Assembly: GCA_903821255.1 (NCBI GenBank)
Contig: CAIJKT010000040.1
Coordinates: 1 to 10,837, forward strand
Reading direction: 5' to 3'
Length of the DNA stretch: 10,837 bases
Origin: an uncultured Lentisphaeria bacterium
GTDB taxonomy: Bacteria; Verrucomicrobiota; Lentisphaeria; Victivallales; Victivallaceae
A program made the position numbers and the translations under genes. Shown here piece by piece: positions 1 through 7,446 of the stretch. Positions within the stretch are counted from its first letter, which is position 1. The number at the start of each line of letters is the position of its first letter. The notes below the pieces were generated by a model. The model had not been told where the DNA came from. It worked only from the letters and a program-made list of their open reading frames with translations, and ran no database searches.

Positions 1-666
1 CTCATTGAATTGCTGGTTGTCATAGCAATTATTGCTATTTTAGCAGGAATGCTGCTCCCTGCTTTAAATAAGGCTAGAGAAAAGGCAAAATCTATTAAGT
101 GCAGCGCTAATTTGAAACAATTAAGCACCGCTTATTTGCAGTACACCATGGAAAACAATGATTATATGCTGCCATATATTAACGGCACTAATGGCGCGCT
201 GTGGTGGAGGAACGCCGGGAAGGGCCTGGGGCTTAGGATATGGGATAATGTTCCCAATCCCACAAATTCAGCATTTTTCTGTCCATCAACCATGATGACT
301 GCCACTTTGTTCCGGCCCAATATCAGTGGATATTATATCTCCTACGGCTTGAACGTGGTATTATCCGGAGATGTAAACGAATTCAAACTGACCCCCAAAA
401 TCACCAAGGTCAAAAGAATGTCCATGATTTCTCCGATAATGGACAGTATGAATCAGGGCATAGACTCGGTTAACGGATTCAGCTCCACTTATATCGCCAC
501 TGACAGGCACAACAAGCTTTGTTTCAACGCCATGTATCTTGACGGACACGTCGGCTCGGTAAATTATGCCTATTACAAGCTAATTTACAACCAGTATGTT
601 CCCGATAAGTCCGCAACTATATTTTTCAGGGGAACAGGCACGCCCGGCGCTTTTATTTACAAATAA
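1..666 (+). CDS. Prepilin-type (type II secretion/pseudopilin-like) protein, 5' end missing
   Basis: The reading frame is open from base 1 and ends at TAA 664-666, giving 221 visible codons; the start lies outside the window. The first residues read [20 protein letters not shown], the hydrophobic N-terminal helix of class III prepilins. The leader and the G/F cleavage site would lie just upstream. The Glu at visible residue 3 is the conserved Glu5 of the mature pilin. The rest is a predicted extracytoplasmic globular head. Near the C-terminus is [15 protein letters not shown], which matches the processing-associated H-X9-DG motif of Lentisphaerota and Planctomycetes pseudopilins, but here ten residues separate His170 from Asp181. 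These proteins occur in very many copies per genome in those phyla, and their individual roles are unknown. The TTG at base 10 is not the real start. The family call is strong; the specific function is not known. Confidence 0.88.
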   Translation, partial: LIELLVVIAIIAILAGMLLPALNKAREKAKSIKCSANLKQLSTAYLQYTMENNDYMLPYINGTNGALWWRNAGKGLGLRIWDNVPNPTNSAFFCPSTMMTATLFRPNISGYYISYGLNVVLSGDVNEFKLTPKITKVKRMSMISPIMDSMNQGIDSVNGFSSTYIATDRHNKLCFNAMYLDGHVGSVNYAYYKLIYNQYVPDKSATIFFRGTGTPGAFIYK

Positions 667-667
667 C

Positions 668-687
668 AACTTGCAGCATCTGAAGTT
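668..687 (+). terminator. Weak hairpin just after the pseudopilin stop, possible terminator
   Basis: Two bases after the TAA, AACTT (668-672) and CAG (674-676) can pair with CTG (680-682) and AAGTT (683-687). This makes an 8-bp stem with one bulged G at 673 and a 3-base loop. Only two more T residues follow before CC, so the U-tract is short and the stem is AT-rich. The position suits a terminator for the pilin gene, but the structure is weak. Confidence 0.3.
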
Positions 688-778
688 TTCCTGAATTTTA
701 GAATGATGTAATTTATGCGGTTCCGCGGAAACGAGATGCGCAGACGAATTTCCTGAAAAGGTTATATGATTGCGGTTC
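687..778 (+). repeat. Degenerate tandem duplication upstream of the ceramidase-like gene
   Basis: The block TTTCCTGAA - 7 or 8 bases - ATGAT - TGCGGTTC occurs twice in the same order. Copy 1 has TTTCCTGAA at 687-695, ATGAT at 703-707 and TGCGGTTC at 716-723. Copy 2 has them at 749-757, 766-770 and 771-778. In copy 1 eight extra bases lie between ATGAT and TGCGGTTC. The second copy ends 25 bases before the start codon at 804. It could be a remnant of a local duplication or a pair of regulator-binding sites. Confidence 0.4.
721..730. promoter_or_regulatory. 10-bp perfect palindrome TTCCGCGGAA
   Basis: TTCCGCGGAA is a perfect palindrome in the 137-base gap between the pseudopilin stop and the ceramidase-like start. 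It overlaps the end of the first copy of the upstream duplication. It could be an operator half-site pair, but a 10-bp palindrome alone is weak evidence. Confidence 0.2.
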
Positions 779-803
779 TTTTAACTCATCAAAAGGAAAA
801 GAG

Positions 804-2267
804 ATGGAGAGTAAATCGAATATTTTAATCGGCTGGGCATCAAGGGATGTCACTCCCGCAGGGAAAGTAAACCTTGCCGGACAGTTTAACATGCGCCTGA
901 CAAAGGAAATAAAAGATCCACTGTTTGTAACCGCTCTTGCCGTTTCATCGCAAGACAATAAGGATTCATTTATTTTTGTTTCCTGCGATACAGTCACAAT
1001 CCCTGCAGCGCTTCTTGAAGAATGCAGAAAAATAATCAAAGCAGAAGCAAAATATTTCCCCATTGAGAAACTCGTTTTGAACGCCACCCATACCCACACG
1101 GCGCCGGATACACGCGATGGCGGTTATAATTACAGCGCACTGACGAAAGAAGAGTCAGAAGATCTGCTCAGCCCGAAAGAGAATATGGAATTTCTTGCCG
1201 GGAAAATAACTGAAGCCGCAATTGAAAGCTGGAATAAGCGCGAACCCGGTCTGCTGGCCTGGGGCTTAAGTTATGCGGTAGTCGGACGAAACCGGAGAGC
1301 AGTTTATCTCAAAGATTTTGCAAAACAGCCTGACTACAAAGAAACGCCCGGAATGAAAATCGAGAAAAACGCCATGATGTACGGGAATACTGCCAATCCG
1401 TTCTTCAGCCATATCGAGGGCTATGAAGATCATACGGTGCAATTCCTTTTCACGTTCAATCTGGACAAAAAACTTACGGGTTCAATCATAAATATAGTAT
1501 CTCCGTCGCAGGCGACGGAAGGCATATCCGAGGTCTCGGCTGATTTCTGGCACGATGTCAGAATCCAGTTGAGAAAACAGTACGGCGAAAATCTTTTTAT
1601 TCTGCCGCAGTGCTCGGCCGCCGGAGATCAATCGCCTCACCTGATGCTCAACAAGAAAGCGGAACAACGCATGCTTGAATTAAAAGGCATTGATTCACGA
1701 CAGGAAATAGCCGGAAGAATAAAATCAGCCTTTGATGACGCATATGGGTGGGTGTCTAAAGATTTAAGAGACAATTTACAATTAAAGCATATTTGCAAAA
1801 AAATAAATCTATCGAAAAGGACTGTAACTGAGGAAGAATATAACAAGAATATTGAATGGATAAAACAGTTCCAGGCAATACAATTAACATCATCACAGGA
1901 ACGCTATTTAAGCCGCTGCCAGAATGTTGTCGAACGTTACGAAAATCAGTTGAAAGGCATATTCCCTGTTCAACCAGTGGAAATTCATGTGATAAAACTC
2001 GGCGATATTGTATTTGCAACCAATCCTTTTGAACTATTTCTGGACTATGGCATCCAGATACAGGCAGGAAGCCCGGCGCAGCAGACATTTGTCGTGCAAC
2101 TTGCAGGAGAAGGCGTTGGCAATGGCGGAACCTACTTACCGACAGAAAAAGCTGAAATCGGCGGCGGCTACAGCGCATCTGTTTATTGCAACGTCGTTGG
2201 TTCAAAAGGCGGGGCGGAACTGGTTGAAGAAACGTTGAAAGCTATTAATAAATCGTGGCAGGAATAA
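804..2267 (+). CDS. Neutral/alkaline non-lysosomal ceramidase-like hydrolase
   Basis: The 487-residue product matches the N-terminal domain of the neutral/alkaline ceramidase family (PF04734), which uses zinc to hydrolyse amide bonds. Visible hallmarks in order are: GWASRDVTP at residues 10-18; CDTVTIP at 61-67; NATHTHTAPD at 93-102 with His96 and His98 as likely zinc ligands; SADFWHDVR near 245-253; QCSAAGDQSP at 269-278; and GTYLPTEKAEIGGGYSA at about 442-458. True ceramidases are longer (roughly 650-750 residues) and carry a C-terminal beta domain that is missing here. There is no signal peptide, so the product is probably cytoplasmic. Many short homologues in Lentisphaerota and Planctomycetes sit among glycan-degrading genes, and their substrate is unknown; ceramide should not be assumed. 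The ATG at 804 follows AGGA at 794-797 with 6-base spacing, which supports this start. Confidence 0.82.
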   Translation: MESKSNILIGWASRDVTPAGKVNLAGQFNMRLTKEIKDPLFVTALAVSSQDNKDSFIFVSCDTVTIPAALLEECRKIIKAEAKYFPIEKLVLNATHTHTAPDTRDGGYNYSALTKEESEDLLSPKENMEFLAGKITEAAIESWNKREPGLLAWGLSYAVVGRNRRAVYLKDFAKQPDYKETPGMKIEKNAMMYGNTANPFFSHIEGYEDHTVQFLFTFNLDKKLTGSIINIVSPSQATEGISEVSADFWHDVRIQLRKQYGENLFILPQCSAAGDQSPHLMLNKKAEQRMLELKGIDSRQEIAGRIKSAFDDAYGWVSKDLRDNLQLKHICKKINLSKRTVTEEEYNKNIEWIKQFQAIQLTSSQERYLSRCQNVVERYENQLKGIFPVQPVEIHVIKLGDIVFATNPFELFLDYGIQIQAGSPAQQTFVVQLAGEGVGNGGTYLPTEKAEIGGGYSASVYCNVVGSKGGAELVEETLKAINKSWQE

Positions 2268-2317
2268 TGGATTTAGACTTATTCAAATATTTATGACGAT
2301 ATGCCTAGTGAAAGAAC

Positions 2318-2371
2318 CTCCGTCCCGCTGGCGCGGCATTGGGATAAGGGGCGTCCCGAGTTTTTCGGGGC
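2318..2371. repeat. Intergenic GC-rich element, degenerate relative of the 6270-6353 element
   Basis: This GC-rich patch lies in an otherwise AT-rich 186-base gap. It begins with CTCCGTCCCG (2318-2327), then TTGGGATAAGG (2339-2349), and ends in a hairpin: GTCCCGA (2353-2359) pairs with TCGGGGC (2365-2371) around a GTTTT loop, with one G-T wobble. CTCCGTCCCG and a near-copy of TTGGG(G)ATAGG occur in the same order on the minus strand of the convergent gap at 6286-6351. The two may belong to one dispersed intergenic repeat family. No U-tract follows the hairpin on either strand, so I do not call it a terminator. Confidence 0.4.
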
Positions 2372-2440
2372 TCCTGTTCAAATAAAAACTAAATCAAGCT
2401 AAAACGTGATTAGGCTTTAACAAAACTTTAAGCTTACAAC

Positions 2441-2445
2441 AGGAG
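2441..2445 (+). promoter_or_regulatory. Shine-Dalgarno AGGAG for the large glycosidase gene
   Basis: AGGAG lies eight bases before the ATG at 2454. Together with the signal peptide that begins at that codon, it fixes the start of the 1269-residue protein. Confidence 0.75.
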
Positions 2446-2453
2446 AAAGAAGT

Positions 2454-5400
2454 ATGAGAAAAATTTTGATCGTGATATTTGTACTGGGTATCAGTATTTT
2501 ATCTGCAAAAGGCGAAGATCCGAATTTGCTGTTTGAAATTAAATTTGACAGCTATGCGGCCATTGCAGATTTTGCAAAAGGACAAAAAGCGTCGCAGAAC
2601 TTCAAGTCGGATCTGCAGCTCCGAATGTTCCCGGGAATTAACGGCAAAGGAAATGCCTTAAAACTAAATGGCAAAGAATTCTGCGCGTACCCTATGTCAA
2701 AGAACTTCAATACACAACAGGGAACGCTTAATTTGTGGGTAAGTCCGCAAAACTGGAAATTCAATGAAGAAAGGAATCAAATATTTTTTGATGCAAAACA
2801 AGCTGATTTCCGGCTTTTACTATATAAATTCAACAATTTACCGTTTCCCGGAGTTTATTTTCAATACGGCAAACAAAATCAGGGAGTACATGCGAAAATC
2901 AATCCTGTTGAATGGGAAAACCGCCAATGGCACATGTTAACGGTGGTTTGGAGTAAAGATTTATTGAAACTTTATGTCGACGGTAAAATGCCGGATAACT
3001 ATGCTCCGGGCAATGTTCATCCCGCAATCCCGGCAAAAAAATTTGCAGAACCTTTGGTAATTCCGCCAGTGTCCCCGGACGGCATAATCGGTCTGGGCAA
3101 TCTCCACCAGAGCTTTAAGACCGACCAGGGGGACGAGACCGCTTTCGATGAGCTTGCTGTTTATGACCGCTGTTTAAGCGATATGGAGATATTGTCTCTT
3201 TACGAAAAATATTTTCCGAGACAGGCCAAAGAGAAACCGCCTGTTATGACAGTTCCAAAAATAGAATCCGGCATCACGCTTGACGGCAAAATCGATGCCG
3301 CAGAGTGGAGCAACAGCATAAGAATACCGTTTATGCAGGCATACAAGATCGCGAATCACCTTATGCCTTCCGATACATGGATGCAGACTAAACATGACGG
3401 AAAATTTCTTTATCTAGGTTTTTCAACCAATCTCGTGAATACTCATTGCAAATGCACGAACAACGATGAGAATATCTACAACGACGATGTTTTCGAATTT
3501 TATATCAATAACAAAAACAAAGATGCACTGTGGTTCTGTATCAACGGCAATGGCGCAATCCTTGATGCCAAAAACGGTGACCGAAAATACAATTCAGGAG
3601 CTAAAGGCGCGGGATTTGTCAATGGCTCAAACGGCTGGAGCGCGGAAATCGCCATTCCACTTTCAGAGCTCGGCAATCCATCACCGACTGAGGCTTTAAA
3701 CAGTAATTTCTGGACACTGAATTTTGCAAAAGCTCCGAATTACTACTGGTGCTGGTATGGAGATCCGGAAAATCATGCAGGAGCAGGGAAGATATTTCTT
3801 TCAGGCCGTGCGGACGAAGTTTCAATCGAAAAAGTCGGAAAAATATTCAATGGCGATCTTGATCTTATCGTGAAATCTCCGGGAAGGGTTGCTTTAAGCT
3901 TAACAACAAGCAATAAAGATGATGCCGTAAACATGGAAAATATCGCGAATAAGAATTTTAAGAAGAAGCTTGCTCCGGGACGTTATCAACTGACAATTTC
4001 CGGAGAAAAAGACTGCTTTCTTTATGATTACGAGTTTGTCGTCAATTCTCCGCTCACGCTGAACTACAAATCATATCCTGCACAAAAAGTCGTCGTCGTG
4101 AAAGTTGACTTGAATGGCGCTGGAAGCGGGACAATCGCCATGGCCAAGGCTGGCGGGCTTAAGGGGGTGTTGCAGTTAAACAAGGGAAGCAAAATATTAT
4201 CCGAAGCCGCTTTTGCGCCTTCGCCGAACACCGAAGTAAAACTAGCGCTTCCGGCGGAACTTGAAAAAGGCGATTATGAAATAACCGCCTGCATCACCGG
4301 GAAAGATATTTCCCTGAAAAATGCGGCTGGATTCCGCGTTCCCGACCCCGCACCTTATCTTGCGAAAACAGCTTGCGACCATACGGTTCCGGATCCGTGG
4401 ATCAAGATTGAAAAAGTTAACGATAATGTCTTTAAAGTACTTGACCGCGAATACCATTTCAACGGCTCGCCGTTTCCCGCCGAAATGATTTCCCGCGGCG
4501 ACAAAGTCGCGGCACAGCCTGTTTTGAAGATAAATTCCATGGAGGTCACGTGGAGCGATTTCAAAGTCGCCGAGCTTTATGATGACTACGCTGTTTTTAC
4601 CGGAAACGGCAAAAGCCCCGGCCTGGATTTCAAATGGAGAGGAGAACTCTGGTTTGACGGACTTTACAAATTAGACTATTCCATGACTCCGGAAACAAAT
4701 AAGATTATTAACTCCATGATACTTTCATGGCAGGTGCCATCCGAATTTTCACGCTATTTTTTACAACACAATAATGAATACGTCCATATTCCGTGGCGGG
4801 AAAACAGCATCCGCACTAATGTCAATATAGCGGATGCATCGTGGTTAACCGGCATAGAAAAAGGCATGTTATTCATGCCGCTGACCAATGCTAATTTTGT
4901 ATCCGGCAGTTTTGAACTAAAACGTGGGCCTGAAAATACTGACATCACGGTAAATATAATCTCAAAGGAAGTGACTCTTAAGAAAACGGCGGATTACTCG
5001 ATCTGCTTTATGGCTACCCCCGCCCGCCGCCCGCCGGAAAATTTCCGTACCATGAACGAAGGCGGCTATCTGGACAATCGCTATGAGAATCTGCAAATAT
5101 CCAGTACGGATTCGCCTGTCAAAAACCCGCGCGCCGATGAAGTCTTAGGGTATGCAAGCCACATCATGCGTTTTCCAGATAGATTCCGTAATGAATGTCT
5201 GAAACCTTATGGCGGCATCCGGTTAATCCCCTACCACCAGCCCACGGGCATTTCACAACTTGATCCGGAATTTGATTATTATCTGGCGGAATGGCGGGAA
5301 ACGCCCGGTTATATCCAGAGCAATATAAAACGGCAGGGGCACACTTTTGACCTTGTCCATTGCTGCGGTGAAGGCATCGCTGATCTGATGGCTTACAGAC

Positions 5401-6263
5401 TTGAAAAACTGTACAAAGACTTCCCTGACCTTGGCGGCATTTATTACGATATCTGTAACGTAAACAAATGCAACAACACAGCTCACGGACATGGCGGGGT
5501 TGACGCTTTCGGTGAAAGCTATTACACTTCAACAGCAATGTCGCTGCGCAATTACCTGATGCGTATTTATAAAGTATCGCATCAGCAGGGCAAAATAGTT
5601 TTAAATCATGCCCATAACTATTTCAATCCAATTGCCCATAATTTTTCCGATGCCTGGTATCCCGGCGAAAACGAGGTCTGGCTTTACAGTGAAAAACCGG
5701 ATTATTATTATTGCGAAGCTCCGGTAGGCGAATATCAGTCAGCCTGGAGTTCGGTCATCCGGGGAACTGCAATTATCCGTTGCAATCAGGTTACAAGAGT
5801 AAGCGGCTTTACGCCTGCGTTGAAATCACGAGCCAAAGAATTCAGTTCGGAAAAATTTGCATATCGTTCGTTTGCCAGCGCCTTTTTGTACGATTTTAAC
5901 GTCGACTCGGACTGGATAAACCACCGCGCCGTCGAAAGATTCTGGAAAGTTAGAAGTAAACTAAATCTTAACCGTGCAGAATTTTTCGGGTACTGGTATC
6001 AGAACACAATAAAATCTTCCTCTTCGGGAGTATATTGTTCCTATTACAAGCTTAATAATGCGCCTTATAAGTACTTTATCATTGCCGCCAATATGGGACG
6101 CGAGGATAAAAAAGCCAATATCGACATTGATTTCAGCAGACTCGGACTCGATCCTGCGAAGGTGGCGCTGACTGATCTCTGGAGTGAACAAGACATAACT
6201 AAAGACGATTTGAAACAGCGCATTATTCCCGGTAATTTATTTTTTATAATCGGCATCAGGTGA
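2454..6263 (+). CDS. Secreted multidomain glycoside hydrolase-like protein (LamG + CBM9-like + GH123/DUF6067-like)
   Basis: The 1269-residue protein starts with a classical signal peptide (MRKILIVIFVLGISILSAKG, cleavage near residue 20, no lipobox Cys), so it is exported. Residues about 25-255 form a LamG/concanavalin-like module: GTLNLWVSP at 90-98, RQWHMLTVVW at 157-166, LYVDGK at 173-178 and FDELAVYDRCLSDMEI at 231-246. Residues about 268-455 are CBM9-like: ITLDGKIDAAEW at 274-285, DDVFEFYI at 344-351 and GWSAEIAIPLSEL at 394-406. A beta-rich linker (about 455-630) leads to a GH123 N-terminal/DUF6067-like region, with FNGSPFPAEM at 669-678. The C-terminal barrel includes GGIYYDICN at 994-1002, HGHGG at 1011-1015 and HNFSDAWYPGEN at 1062-1073. 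Asp and Glu in those last motifs are catalytic candidates, by analogy only. It probably binds and attacks an extracellular polysaccharide; the substrate is unknown. The domain assignments are from memory of the families, not a profile search. Confidence 0.75.
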   Translation: MRKILIVIFVLGISILSAKGEDPNLLFEIKFDSYAAIADFAKGQKASQNFKSDLQLRMFPGINGKGNALKLNGKEFCAYPMSKNFNTQQGTLNLWVSPQNWKFNEERNQIFFDAKQADFRLLLYKFNNLPFPGVYFQYGKQNQGVHAKINPVEWENRQWHMLTVVWSKDLLKLYVDGKMPDNYAPGNVHPAIPAKKFAEPLVIPPVSPDGIIGLGNLHQSFKTDQGDETAFDELAVYDRCLSDMEILSLYEKYFPRQAKEKPPVMTVPKIESGITLDGKIDAAEWSNSIRIPFMQAYKIANHLMPSDTWMQTKHDGKFLYLGFSTNLVNTHCKCTNNDENIYNDDVFEFYINNKNKDALWFCINGNGAILDAKNGDRKYNSGAKGAGFVNGSNGWSAEIAIPLSELGNPSPTEALNSNFWTLNFAKAPNYYWCWYGDPENHAGAGKIFLSGRADEVSIEKVGKIFNGDLDLIVKSPGRVALSLTTSNKDDAVNMENIANKNFKKKLAPGRYQLTISGEKDCFLYDYEFVVNSPLTLNYKSYPAQKVVVVKVDLNGAGSGTIAMAKAGGLKGVLQLNKGSKILSEAAFAPSPNTEVKLALPAELEKGDYEITACITGKDISLKNAAGFRVPDPAPYLAKTACDHTVPDPWIKIEKVNDNVFKVLDREYHFNGSPFPAEMISRGDKVAAQPVLKINSMEVTWSDFKVAELYDDYAVFTGNGKSPGLDFKWRGELWFDGLYKLDYSMTPETNKIINSMILSWQVPSEFSRYFLQHNNEYVHIPWRENSIRTNVNIADASWLTGIEKGMLFMPLTNANFVSGSFELKRGPENTDITVNIISKEVTLKKTADYSICFMATPARRPPENFRTMNEGGYLDNRYENLQISSTDSPVKNPRADEVLGYASHIMRFPDRFRNECLKPYGGIRLIPYHQPTGISQLDPEFDYYLAEWRETPGYIQSNIKRQGHTFDLVHCCGEGIADLMAYRLEKLYKDFPDLGGIYYDICNVNKCNNTAHGHGGVDAFGESYYTSTAMSLRNYLMRIYKVSHQQGKIVLNHAHNYFNPIAHNFSDAWYPGENEVWLYSEKPDYYYCEAPVGEYQSAWSSVIRGTAIIRCNQVTRVSGFTPALKSRAKEFSSEKFAYRSFASAFLYDFNVDSDWINHRAVERFWKVRSKLNLNRAEFFGYWYQNTIKSSSSGVYCSYYKLNNAPYKYFIIAANMGREDKKANIDIDFSRLGLDPAKVALTDLWSEQDITKDDLKQRIIPGNLFFIIGIR

Positions 6264-6269
6264 TAAAGG

Positions 6270-6353
6270 ATCTCCTCCCGTCCATCCTATCCCCAAGGCA
6301 AGTCGGCGGGGTATTACGGACGGACTTCCACGCCCTGCGTACGGGACGGAGAT
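6270..6353. repeat. Long imperfect inverted repeat in the convergent intergenic gap
   Basis: ATCTCCTCCCGT (6270-6281) is the exact reverse complement of 6341-6353 once C6347 is bulged out, giving a 12-bp arm pair 59 bases apart. Nested inside, GG(C)AAGTC (6297-6304) pairs with GACTTCC (6323-6329), with one bulged base. The element starts seven bases after the stop of the rightward glycosidase gene and lies 77 bases beyond the stop of the leftward oxidoreductase gene. It could act as a bidirectional transcription barrier, but there is no U-tract. The terminal inverted arms and a degenerate relative at 2318-2371 suggest a dispersed REP- or MITE-like intergenic repeat. Confidence 0.55.
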
Positions 6354-6454
6354 TCGAAGACGAAAGCAATGACATTAAGGCTGACGCGGCCATAGTCCGC
6401 GCCACCGCATTCCTGCGCAATATCTGAGCTTAAAGCGTAATTGTCCTGCCGGAA
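6317..6454 (-). other. 46-codon open frame without ATG through the intergenic element
   Basis: On the minus strand, between a TGA (6455-6457) and a TAA (6314-6316), there is an open frame of 46 codons. It overlaps the last codons of the oxidoreductase gene in another frame and runs into the inverted repeat. Its composition is oddly protein-like, with segments such as CGGADYGRVSLNVIAFVF, and GC-rich third positions like those of the adjacent gene. It has no ATG and no convincing ribosome binding site. It may be chance, a remnant of a displaced coding sequence, or part of a repeat with coding-like composition. It is not called as a gene. Confidence 0.2.
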
Positions 6455-7422
6455 TCAGCGGCCATTCTGGCGGTAAGCGCCAGGCGGGAAACCTGGAAGG
6501 TATCTTCCATGGACAACATACATTTGCCGGTGCCTTTGATCTCACGGCAGATATCAGTGAAGATGTCGCCGGGATCTTCCGCCGGCAATTCTGCGGCGGG
6601 CGTGGTGTGGGTGGCGGCAAAGGCTTTGCCGTCCCGTACCCAGATAACGCCATTCTCGCCGGCTATACGGATCTGATCGTCGCCGTGCGAACCGAATTTT
6701 CCGGGCAGCAGGAAATCCGCATTGATATTGCCAATGGTGCCTGCTCCGAAATCAATCATCATCGAGCAGTGGGATTCGCAATCGCCATAACCATGATTGG
6801 CCGTGGTGCTTTGAACCGCAGAGATTTTTTCCCAGTTGCCGACATTCCAGAAGCTCAGATCAATGGCGTGAAGCGCCACCCAGAGAATAGTTCCGCCGTA
6901 TTGCTGCCGGTCCTTGTAAAATTCCGGCCGGGTATCGCCGAAACAATAGGATTTCTGGCCGGAAAACAGTCGCGGTTTGCCGATGATTCCGCTTACTACA
7001 GCCTGATGCGCCGCATAAAAATGCGGTTCATAGCGCATGCCGTGCATCCCGAAGATTTTGACATGGTTCCGCGCCGCCGTTTTCCGTAGTTCGTCCAGTA
7101 TGGCAAAATCATGGGCAATAGTTTTCTCCGTAAAGCAATTAATGCCGCGGCGCAGGCATTCCAGCGAGACCACCCCGTTGCGGTCATACCGCGTTCCGAT
7201 AACGGCAATATCCGGTTTAACCTCGTCAAGCATCTTTTCCCATGATTCAAAAAATGGACATTTGATTTTAGCAAGAATGCCGGGCAGTGATGCGTCAGGC
7301 AAATCGCCGTCTGTTCCTGAAGCGATTCCGCATGGAACCGCCTCCTGCCCTGCAAGAAGTGTTTTAAATGCATATCCGATATGACCAAGCGCGCCGATAA
7401 TAACAACTTTAAGCGGCATCAT
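6430..7422 (-). CDS. Gfo/Idh/MocA-family NAD(P)-dependent oxidoreductase
   Basis: The 330-residue product has the Rossmann fingerprint KVVIIGALGHIG (G10, G13 and G16) at the N-terminus. It has DIAVIGTRYD at 71-80, EKTIA at 99-103 where the family usually has EKP with the catalytic or binding Lys, and the C-terminal domain motif GGTILWVALHAIDLSFW at 176-192, whose His185 and Asp188 are typical active-site residues. Family members oxidise, reduce or epimerise sugars and cyclitols with NAD(P). Length is normal and there is no signal peptide, so it is cytoplasmic. It is the last gene of the leftward cluster, 54 bases after the glycosidase, and is likely to act on the released sugar. Two ATGs are adjacent (7422 and 7419). 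GGGAG at 7427-7431 is 4 bases from the first and 7 from the second, so translation may start at Met2. The exact reaction is unknown. Confidence 0.85.
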   Translation of the reverse strand: MMPLKVVIIGALGHIGYAFKTLLAGQEAVPCGIASGTDGDLPDASLPGILAKIKCPFFESWEKMLDEVKPDIAVIGTRYDRNGVVSLECLRRGINCFTEKTIAHDFAILDELRKTAARNHVKIFGMHGMRYEPHFYAAHQAVVSGIIGKPRLFSGQKSYCFGDTRPEFYKDRQQYGGTILWVALHAIDLSFWNVGNWEKISAVQSTTANHGYGDCESHCSMMIDFGAGTIGNINADFLLPGKFGSHGDDQIRIAGENGVIWVRDGKAFAATHTTPAAELPAEDPGDIFTDICREIKGTGKCMLSMEDTFQVSRLALTARMAADSGRTITL

Positions 7423-7426
7423 TTAT

Positions 7427-7431
7427 CTCCC
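7427..7431 (-). promoter_or_regulatory. Shine-Dalgarno GGGAG for the oxidoreductase gene
   Basis: On the minus strand, GGGAG precedes the tandem ATGATG. Spacing is 4 bases to the first ATG and 7 to the second. The second spacing is closer to optimal, so the annotated start may be one codon too long. Confidence 0.6.
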
Positions 7432-7446
7432 ATTAGTATTCAAATA

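Noticed and set aside
765..770. TATGAT as a -10 box for the ceramidase-like gene
   Set aside because: The hexamer is good, but the sequence 16-18 bases upstream has no resemblance to a -35 box, so no promoter is called.
713..1099. 128-codon open frame on the minus strand
   Set aside because: It overlaps the start of the ceramidase-like gene, has no family features, and would conflict with that gene's ribosome binding site and conserved N-terminus.
2353..2371. Hairpin GTCCCGA/TCGGGGC as terminator of the ceramidase-like gene
   Set aside because: The stem is good, but no T-run follows on the plus strand (CTCCTGTTC) and none follows on the minus strand. It is better explained as part of the GC-rich repeat-like element.
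2377..2405. TTCAAA - 17 bases - TAAAAC as a promoter for the large glycosidase gene
   Set aside because: Each box matches only 4 of 6 consensus bases in AT-rich DNA, where such matches are expected by chance.
6607..7089. 160-codon open frame on the plus strand
   Set aside because: It is antisense to the oxidoreductase gene, whose Rossmann and GG...H..D motifs are clear, so this is a shadow.
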